A stretch of 64,000 bases of DNA, taken from positions 404,916 through 468,915 of the forward strand of contig CACMKG010000001.1 of assembly GCA_902614235.1 (NCBI GenBank), read 5' to 3'. This document shows, piece by piece, positions 57,343-64,000 of the stretch. Below the pieces are notes generated by a model. It had not been told where the DNA came from and did not search any database. It saw nothing but the letters and a program-made list of their open reading frames with translations. The DNA is from an uncultured SAR86 cluster bacterium (GTDB lineage: Bacteria > Pseudomonadota > Gammaproteobacteria > Magnimaribacterales > AG-339-G14). The position numbers and the translations under genes were made by a program. Positions within the stretch are counted from its first letter, which is position 1; each line of letters opens with the position of its first letter.

Positions 57343-58434
57343 TTATTCTGTTGGAGATGATTCGATATAAACAGACCTTGAAGGAAAAGCAAAATCAGAA
57401 CCATGATTAAGAACTATTTGTTGTATTTCAAGCAAGAGTTTTTGTTTTACCTCAGAAAAGCCTGTGTAATCATTAATATCTGTGTAACACAAAACTTCTA
57501 AATCTATGGAGCTAGCTCCAAACTCAACTGCTTTCGCGAAAGATTCTTGACCAGGATTAATTGCAAACCCAAGTTTCTCGTTATTGATAACTTGTTCAAT
57601 ATCATCACATATTTTTACAATTGATTCTGAGGGCGTTGCGTAGACAAGGTTAATGACCCATCTAATTCTCCTAAATTTAAGTTGTTTATGATTTATAACG
57701 CTTACATCAGATAAATCTTTATTAGGAATAATCATTGGCGATGTATTGAATAACCTCACAGTCGTTGATCTAAAACCAATCGTTTCAACAATGCCATGAA
57801 ATTGTCCAACTACTTCAATACGATCGCCGGGCTGAAATCTATTCTCGCCAATAATCAACATGCCTGCTATTAAATTTTTGAAAAGATCTTGGGCACCTAA
57901 TGCGATTGCAACTGAAAAAAGTCCCAATCCAGCAATTAAAGGGCCAATTTGTATTCCAAATATATCCAGAATTACTGCAAAACCTATAATCCAAATTAGT
58001 ACCTTCAAAGATTTTTCTAACCAAGATGACATAGCCGAAGTTAGCCAAGAATTTCCAGCAAGAAATTTAAACAATGGCTCTACTGCATTGGCTAGTACGC
58101 TAAAAATCGTAAAAACAACAAATGCTTTAATTATGTTTGTTGCAATTAGATCTATTAAGCCTGCTAGAGGTAAATAAATAGTAATTAAATAAAGTCCTAT
58201 AGTTATTGGGACATAACCTAAGGGTTTTCTCAATGAGTCTAAAATAATGTCATCAACTTTTGAGTTAGTTTTGGCAGTTAAATTTTCCAACCATTTAATA
58301 ACAATGTTTGAGATTACTCCTCTTAAAACAAAAGCCACTGTCAAAATAATTAAAGAAATGATAATTTGGGAAATACTCACTCCAAGCAAGCCTTGGTTCC
58401 AAACACCCAACAAAAGATCAACAAAATTTTGCAT
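57343..58434 (-). CDS. MscS family mechanosensitive ion channel
   Basis: LIAGLGLFSVAIALGAQDLFKNLIAGMLIIGENRFQPGDRIEVVGQFHGIVETIGFRSTTVR. Confidence 0.93.
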   Translation of the reverse strand: MQNFVDLLLGVWNQGLLGVSISQIIISLIILTVAFVLRGVISNIVIKWLENLTAKTNSKVDDIILDSLRKPLGYVPITIGLYLITIYLPLAGLIDLIATNIIKAFVVFTIFSVLANAVEPLFKFLAGNSWLTSAMSSWLEKSLKVLIWIIGFAVILDIFGIQIGPLIAGLGLFSVAIALGAQDLFKNLIAGMLIIGENRFQPGDRIEVVGQFHGIVETIGFRSTTVRLFNTSPMIIPNKDLSDVSVINHKQLKFRRIRWVINLVYATPSESIVKICDDIEQVINNEKLGFAINPGQESFAKAVEFGASSIDLEVLCYTDINDYTGFSEVKQKLLLEIQQIVLNHGSDFAFPSRSVYIESSPTE

Positions 58435-58436
58435 AG

Positions 58437-59804
58437 TTATTCTGGCTTAAAAGCAACCGGCATTTCAGAAATAGAATGGGTGAAATTATTAGGCACTACT
58501 TTCCATTCGTCGCTTTGATGCATATCAGGAAATCTTTCTAGGATTTGTTTATACACTTCCGATAGTTGCATGTTGGCCATGTGTTTCCCAAGACATAAGT
58601 GACGACCATAGCCAAATGCCAAATGTTTTTTTGCATTGTCTCTATCTATGTCAAACTTATCTGGATTTATAAAAATATCAGGATCTCTGTTCGCTGCGCC
58701 ATAATACAAAACAACCTTCTCTTGCGGACCAATTTTTTGCTCACCAACTTGTGTTTCCTCGGTAGTTGTTCTTCGCATATAAATAACAGGCGAAATCAGC
58801 CTTATTGCTTCGTTAACCATGTTTGGTAGAAGTTCCATATTATTAATTAACTTCTCTTTTTGGTCTGGATTTTCAGTCAATAATTTAATTGTTCCGCTTA
58901 TAGAATTTCTGGTTGTCTCATTTCCTGCAATAATAATTAATAACCAAGAACCGTCTAAATATTCTTCTGGAAGTTTCTCACCGTCTATTTCTATGTTTGC
59001 AATAACTGAAAGTAAGTCGTCTTTTGGATCTTTCCTTCTTTTAAGAAGAATATCTCTTCCATACTGAAACATTTCATTCACAATACTTGTAAACATTGCA
59101 ATCATCGCTGGATCTGGAGCTGAAGCTTGTTGATCATCATCAAGTTTAATATTATTTTTTTCAGCAGCTTGAGTAGCGCCAACAACTTGTGCCATTTCTA
59201 AAAAAGTCATCCATTCCTTAATTTTTGGTCTGTCTTCTTCTGGAACTCCTAGGATTTCACTTAAAGAAAATATTGGAAGTTCAGAAGAAACTGTATCTAC
59301 TAAATTACATTGACCCATGGGAGCGATCTTGTCTAAAAGCTCTGTCACTTTTATAGAAACTTTTTTCCTTAATTCTTCAACGTATTTTGGTGTAAAAAAT
59401 TTCATATGAGGATTTCTCATGGAAAGATGTAACTTGTCATCCATTCCCAACATATGATCTAACGCTGACTTAAATAATTGATCAATACTTACTTCTTGTG
59501 AGTATCCAAGCGTAAGTGTAGTTCCACTTGCAAGTTGCGAAGAAAAGATTTTTTGATTTCTAGATACATACTCTATATCAGTATATTTTGTAAGAACCCA
59601 AAACCCTGGTTCACTATCTCCTATACCGGCTTCATGAAAATGTACTGGTGAGTTATTTCTTAGATTTTTAAATTGTTCAAAAGGTTGTCCTTTTTCAAAT
59701 AAAAAAACATCTGTTAAATCAAAGTCTCTTTTAAAATCATTGACTGGTTTAAATGCAGGAGCATTAATTTTAACCTTTGGTTGTAAATCGCTATTCAGTT
59801 TCAT
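58437..59804 (-). CDS. Cytochrome P450
   Basis: LIIIAGNETTRN I-helix, EAIRL K-helix (ExxR), FGYGRHLCLGKHMA heme-binding motif. Confidence 0.95.
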   Translation of the reverse strand: MKLNSDLQPKVKINAPAFKPVNDFKRDFDLTDVFLFEKGQPFEQFKNLRNNSPVHFHEAGIGDSEPGFWVLTKYTDIEYVSRNQKIFSSQLASGTTLTLGYSQEVSIDQLFKSALDHMLGMDDKLHLSMRNPHMKFFTPKYVEELRKKVSIKVTELLDKIAPMGQCNLVDTVSSELPIFSLSEILGVPEEDRPKIKEWMTFLEMAQVVGATQAAEKNNIKLDDDQQASAPDPAMIAMFTSIVNEMFQYGRDILLKRRKDPKDDLLSVIANIEIDGEKLPEEYLDGSWLLIIIAGNETTRNSISGTIKLLTENPDQKEKLINNMELLPNMVNEAIRLISPVIYMRRTTTEETQVGEQKIGPQEKVVLYYGAANRDPDIFINPDKFDIDRDNAKKHLAFGYGRHLCLGKHMANMQLSEVYKQILERFPDMHQSDEWKVVPNNFTHSISEMPVAFKPE

Positions 59805-59807
59805 TTT

Positions 59808-60416
59808 TTAGTAATTTCTATTTTTTAAAATTTCATAAATCTCAATTGCTTTTTCTTTTTTTACTTCAGTTGGAATAATTAACTTAATTAACTCTAAAGC
59901 AATTTCTTTATAATTATAACCTTCATCTACCATAGAAATCCCTCCACATATTTGCCACAAATGAAGTTTGAATTTAGTTTCAAAGTTTTCAAGATATTCT
60001 GAAGTTAATTGGCCACTAGCAACTGCCGATTTAACATCTTCGATTGCATGATGGCGAGTTAAATCAAAATATATCTCTACAAAATAATTTGGTTTTTCTA
60101 GTAGCCATCGCATTGAAGCATTATTACTAACTTGTAGGATTGTTTTATAGATAGCTTCTAAAAAGGCCAATAATCTATCTGGTTCTTTTTTATTTGATTC
60201 CGATATCATCAAAGACCAATCCATAACATTTTTTTTAATTGCTGATTCTAAGACGTCTTCAGTAGAAGAAAAGTATTTATAAAATGTGCCATAACCTAAA
60301 TTGGCAGACCTAGTTAATGAAGTGGCCGTAAAATTATTTAGCCCTTCCCTATTTAAATGAATAATTGCTGCTTCAATAATTTTATCTTTTGAAGAAATTT
60401 TATCTGAATTTGGCAT
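59808..60416 (-). CDS. TetR family transcriptional regulator
   Basis: KIIEAAIIHLNREGLNNFTATSLTRSANLGYGTFYKYFSSTEDVLESAI HTH. Confidence 0.9.
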   Translation of the reverse strand: MPNSDKISSKDKIIEAAIIHLNREGLNNFTATSLTRSANLGYGTFYKYFSSTEDVLESAIKKNVMDWSLMISESNKKEPDRLLAFLEAIYKTILQVSNNASMRWLLEKPNYFVEIYFDLTRHHAIEDVKSAVASGQLTSEYLENFETKFKLHLWQICGGISMVDEGYNYKEIALELIKLIIPTEVKKEKAIEIYEILKNRNY

Positions 60417-60442
60417 TGTTTTATTTTAGCTTAAATAAAAAA

Positions 60443-60461
60443 CGGCACCACAGGGATGCCG
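60443..60461 (-). terminator. Intrinsic terminator downstream of TonB-dependent receptor
   Basis: - strand GCGGCATCCCTGTGGTGCCGTTTTTT: 7-bp stem (one G-U), 5-nt loop, U-tract; follows stop at 60481. Confidence 0.75.
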
Positions 60462-60480
60462 CTTTTTAATATGATATTTA

Positions 60481-62970
60481 TTAAAATTCAGTGGAAAGTT
60501 GAAGACCCAATCTTCTTCCTTCACCTAAACTATATCTATTACCTCCACCTTGATTTCTAGCTCCGGCTAGAGCAACCATCATATAATCGTCATCCGTACA
60601 ATTGTTACAGTAGGCTGAAATATTCCAACCACTTGGCAAATCCAAACCAACATTCAAATTAACTAGAGTTAGATCTTTCACAACTGTTGGATACCATTCA
60701 TCTAAACTAAGTTTGTATTCATCTTTATATGAAATACTTAAAGAAGATGTAAGTTCTCCTATATTTAAATACTGAGTATTTTCGATTGCGACATTAATAT
60801 TGTTGTCGGCAGCAAATGGCATTTTGCTATCTGCTCTATCTATACCTGTAACTGACGCAGCTGTATCCAAAAATCTATCGTATTCTGCATCAATACCAGC
60901 ATAACCTAGAACTAAATTAGTATTATCATTAAGAAAAGTTCTATAGTTTAATTCTATGCCTTGAACAGTAGCATCTGCATTTAAAACAACACCTGCGGGC
61001 TGACCGTTAGCATCGGTTCCAACAAGAATTTGTTGATGGTCGGTGTAGTCATAAGAATAAACAATTGCTTCTAATTGAGAAGAACCCCCGTCTAAAACTG
61101 CTTTATAGCCTATTTCTATCATTTCAAGCTCCTCAGGACTATAAGGCTTGTATGCATTGGTGGCATTCCATTGAGCGAAGCCAGGGCCACCTGATTTGGT
61201 TGCAGTTGAATAAGTTGCCCAAGCTAAAGCATTATCATAAGTCTTCTCTAAAGTTATTTTAGGATCAAACTCTTTTAAAGTCTGTCCATTGCTGACAGAA
61301 AATGGAGCCAATACTAAAGGAACTCCTAAAGCATCGGTGCCGCCAATATAATTAAAAGGTTTATCATGAATAGAATAACGTCCTCCAACAAACAGAGATA
61401 AATCATCACGAAGTGGAATGGTTACATTTCCAAATATCGCAGATGCTTGAGTTTTTATTTCCATTCTTGCGGTATTATTTAAATAACCAGAAACACTTTT
61501 TTGAAAGTTAGCTAGATCAAGAGCATCTATATTAACTCTTAGATTTGCAGGTGCTGGTAAAGCAGATCTTGGAACTGCTGGAGTTCCTGCTGCAGGGTTT
61601 GGGGGCGCTCCAATAGCTGCACAGTTTGCACTAGCCACACAAGCTACTAATGCAGCTTCAATTTGTGCATCAGTATGTGTTCCCGCTGGGTTTAAACCAC
61701 TACCTAAGATTGAAAGATTTCTCACTAAAGTATCAGAAAAGAAACTATCAGGACCAAGTGCAAAGGTATCTTCTCTAAAACCGTGATCACGCATAGCATA
61801 AAATCCAACTGACCAAGGATATTTGGCTGAATCAAAAGAGTCTAGTCTTAGCTCGATAGATGTAGTATCGGTTTTAGCAGTATGTCTTTGGACCACTGCA
61901 TCAAGAGCAATTGAATCAAAGTCCCTTTCCTCTCCAGAATTAACTTGAGAAACTCCAAGAATAGTCGTTAGTTTGTGTTCGTTAATATAAGATTCAGTTC
62001 CAAGAGTAAAAAGAATTGACTCTGCATAATTGTATCCAGGCCTATTTAATTCTTGAGAATATTCGCTTGCTACTGCTTTTTGGTAAACAGGATTAGCAGT
62101 ATTAACAACTCCTGTAGAAAACAAATCTGCAGAATTATTTTGTGTGGTGCAAAAAACTCCGTTTGTTGTTGATCTTGCAACAATCAAAACATCCATTGTA
62201 GGATTTGTCGAATTACAAAGAAATCTTTGTTCTGAAATCACAGCATATTGATTAATCTTAGAGTGGGATAAGGAAGTATTCCAAACTACATCATTATTTT
62301 CTCCAAAAAGTGAAAATCTAGACGCAATAGAATGTACTCCGTCATCTCTTCCAGTAGCCTCATCAAAGGACATACCATCTTCACTGCCTCTTGAAAGCGC
62401 AATTCTAGCTGAAGTAGTTTCATCTATATCGGTATCGATTCGAAGAGAGACATCATTCTGGCCATTGTTACCACCTTTAACAGTGAATTTTCCAGAATCT
62501 CCTCCTTCAGGTCTTTTAGTGACAATATTTATAATTCCACCTAGTGAGTTAACTCCATAGATAGCGCCTTGAGGACCTTTTAAGACTTCGATCCTTTCAA
62601 TATCCATCAAGCCATGAAGATAAGAAGCGACTCTAGGTTGAGCTACGCCATCTATCACTATAGAAGAAGATGGATCTGCACCAACATCAAATTGATAAGT
62701 ACCTATTCCTCTTATTCTAAGATTAACCCTAGATTTTCCTTCCCCAGCAAAAACCATATCAGGTGCTATATGTCTAAGACCTTCGATATTATTGATACCT
62801 TTTTTAAAAAGGTCATTACCAGAAACAGCATTAATTGCGGCTGCTGTATCCATTAAAGTAGATTCTTTTTTTGTTGCTGTTACCGTCAAATCTTCATAAA
62901 CAGCCTGTGCTGAAGCTGCTAACGAAAAAAATAGAGATGTAACAAGCGCGATGCTTTTGAATTTATTCAT
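60481..62970 (-). CDS. TonB-dependent receptor
   Basis: Signal peptide, YEDLTVTATKKESTLMDTAAAINAVSG TonB-box/plug start, IERIEVLKGPQGAIYGVNSLGGIINIVTKRP, C-terminal aromatic. Confidence 0.95.
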   Translation of the reverse strand: MNKFKSIALVTSLFFSLAASAQAVYEDLTVTATKKESTLMDTAAAINAVSGNDLFKKGINNIEGLRHIAPDMVFAGEGKSRVNLRIRGIGTYQFDVGADPSSSIVIDGVAQPRVASYLHGLMDIERIEVLKGPQGAIYGVNSLGGIINIVTKRPEGGDSGKFTVKGGNNGQNDVSLRIDTDIDETTSARIALSRGSEDGMSFDEATGRDDGVHSIASRFSLFGENNDVVWNTSLSHSKINQYAVISEQRFLCNSTNPTMDVLIVARSTTNGVFCTTQNNSADLFSTGVVNTANPVYQKAVASEYSQELNRPGYNYAESILFTLGTESYINEHKLTTILGVSQVNSGEERDFDSIALDAVVQRHTAKTDTTSIELRLDSFDSAKYPWSVGFYAMRDHGFREDTFALGPDSFFSDTLVRNLSILGSGLNPAGTHTDAQIEAALVACVASANCAAIGAPPNPAAGTPAVPRSALPAPANLRVNIDALDLANFQKSVSGYLNNTARMEIKTQASAIFGNVTIPLRDDLSLFVGGRYSIHDKPFNYIGGTDALGVPLVLAPFSVSNGQTLKEFDPKITLEKTYDNALAWATYSTATKSGGPGFAQWNATNAYKPYSPEELEMIEIGYKAVLDGGSSQLEAIVYSYDYTDHQQILVGTDANGQPAGVVLNADATVQGIELNYRTFLNDNTNLVLGYAGIDAEYDRFLDTAASVTGIDRADSKMPFAADNNINVAIENTQYLNIGELTSSLSISYKDEYKLSLDEWYPTVVKDLTLVNLNVGLDLPSGWNISAYCNNCTDDDYMMVALAGARNQGGGNRYSLGEGRRLGLQLSTEF

Positions 62971-63055
62971 ATCCTCCCCCTTGAAAGATAAATAATTTTA
63001 ATTAGTTGTGTCTAAATTTTACACAACTTAAAGACAAAATGGACATTATTAAATA

Positions 63056-63074
63056 ATGTGACAGAATGTCACAT
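63056..63074. promoter_or_regulatory. Candidate operator, perfect 8-3-8 palindrome
   Basis: ATGTGACA-GAA-TGTCACAT in the TonB receptor/SDR divergent intergenic region. Confidence 0.6.
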
Positions 63075-63123
63075 ATTAGGTTACGGAGTTATAGCCTAAA
63101 TGTAAACTAATAATATCGATACA

Positions 63124-63897
63124 ATGGACTTAGGAATATCAGGTAAAAAGGCAATCATATGTGCTTCAAGCAGAGGCTTAGGAAAAGCTTGTGCAGAAAG
63201 TCTTGCCTCAGAAGGAGTAGAAATTTTTATAAATGGTATTCAAAAAGAAAATTTAACAAATACTGAAAAAGAATTTAAAGATAAAGGATTTGAAGTAACT
63301 GCAATATTAGGAGCAATGGAAGATGCTTCAACCAGGGAAGCTCTTTTGAAGGCATGTCCTGAACCGGATATTTTAATTAATAACAGTGGTGGCCCTCCTC
63401 CTGGAAATTTTTTTGATTGGAGTGAAGATGATTTTTTAAGTGCAATAAAATCAAACTTTACGCAATCTGCCCTTCTAATGCAGGCTGTGATTCCTGGAAT
63501 GATAGAAAGGAAATTTGGTCGAATAGTAAACATAACTTCTGCAATGGTTAAAAATCCTCATCTAATAATGGGTTTATCCACTTCCGCACGATCGGCTTTG
63601 CATGGGCTCTCCAAAGCATTATCTAAAGATGTGGCCGAATATGTCACTATTAATAGCCTTTTGCCCGAAAGAATTGATACGGATCGACAAACTAGAATTA
63701 TAAATTTTCAGGCTGAATTAGCAGGCATTACTTACGAGGAAGCAAGAAAAAATGTTGAAGAAGGTTTGGCTGCTAAACGAATGGGAACAGTAGAAGAATT
63801 TTCTGGTATTTGTACTTTTCTTTGCTCAAAACAAGCTGCATTTGTAAATGGTCAAAGCATAACAGTCGATGGTGGAACTGCGCCAGGTTTGCTATGA
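63124..63897 (+). CDS. SDR family oxidoreductase
   Basis: MDLGISGKKAIICASSRGLGKACAESLASEG; NNSGGPPPGNFFDW; ARSALHGLSKALSKDVA. Confidence 0.92.
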   Translation: MDLGISGKKAIICASSRGLGKACAESLASEGVEIFINGIQKENLTNTEKEFKDKGFEVTAILGAMEDASTREALLKACPEPDILINNSGGPPPGNFFDWSEDDFLSAIKSNFTQSALLMQAVIPGMIERKFGRIVNITSAMVKNPHLIMGLSTSARSALHGLSKALSKDVAEYVTINSLLPERIDTDRQTRIINFQAELAGITYEEARKNVEEGLAAKRMGTVEEFSGICTFLCSKQAAFVNGQSITVDGGTAPGLL

Positions 63898-63904
63898 TTT
63901 TTTA

Positions 63905-63923
63905 AAGTGACAAAGTGTCACTT
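63905..63923. promoter_or_regulatory. Candidate operator, perfect 8-3-8 palindrome
   Basis: AAGTGACA-AAG-TGTCACTT between SDR stop and GST start; same core as 63056..63074. Confidence 0.6.
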
Positions 63924-63941
63924 ATGATGTAAATTTAAAAT

Positions 63942-64000
63942 ATGTCTGATTTAACTCTCTACCATAACGGTCCATCCACTTGTTCTCAAAAAGTAAGACT
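63942..64000 (+). CDS. Glutathione S-transferase N-terminal fragment (3' truncated by window edge)
   Basis: MSDLTLYHNGPSTCSQKVR...: GST thioredoxin-fold start with S-x-C-S-x-K-V-R. Confidence 0.75.
   Translation, partial: MSDLTLYHNGPSTCSQKVR

Noticed and set aside
57860-58177. 105-aa plus-strand ORF
   Set aside because: Antisense to the MscS gene, which has unambiguous motifs.
63056-63074. Interpretation as CRP/cAMP site
   Set aside because: TGTGA and TCACA half-sites are separated by 7 nt, not the canonical 6, and the dyad is more extended (8-3-8).
1-64000. CRISPR arrays, prophage, transposases, toxin-antitoxin or restriction systems
   Set aside because: No regularly spaced repeats, integrase/transposase motifs or recognised defence genes were seen on either strand.

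Overview
AT-rich, densely coded bacterial chromosome segment. Gene content and style suggest a streamlined marine gammaproteobacterium, possibly SAR86-like; this is inferred without any database search. The window starts inside tmk (thymidylate kinase) and ends inside a glutathione S-transferase gene. Housekeeping anchors include tmk-holB, bolA-trhO, tatD, csrA with tRNA-Ser(GGA) and tRNA-Arg(ACG), purU, bacterioferritin, and a CBS/CGL-type transsulfuration pair. The rest is rich in lipid, xenobiotic and secondary-substrate functions: six SDRs, two acyl-CoA synthetases, CaiB/BaiF transferase, enoyl-CoA hydratase, two thioesterase/MaoC-type proteins, P450, TetR, TonB receptor, GSTs, two MAPEGs, and three Asp-nucleophile alpha/beta-hydrolases including two divergently transcribed haloalkane-dehalogenase-like genes. 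No CRISPR, phage, transposon or canonical defence system was seen. Most interesting items: (i) an identical-core 8-3-8 palindrome (GTGACA-N3-TGTCAC) before two neighbouring genes at the right edge, suggesting a small local regulon; (ii) the divergent dehalogenase pair; (iii) a PhnZ-like HD protein with atypical substrate-site residues; (iv) a bacterial CREST/ceramidase-like membrane protein; (v) a cupredoxin-like lipoprotein beside a 966-aa secreted protein of unknown function; (vi) a 43-aa basic ORF missed by the ORF track and overlapping a cysteine synthase-family gene by ATGA.
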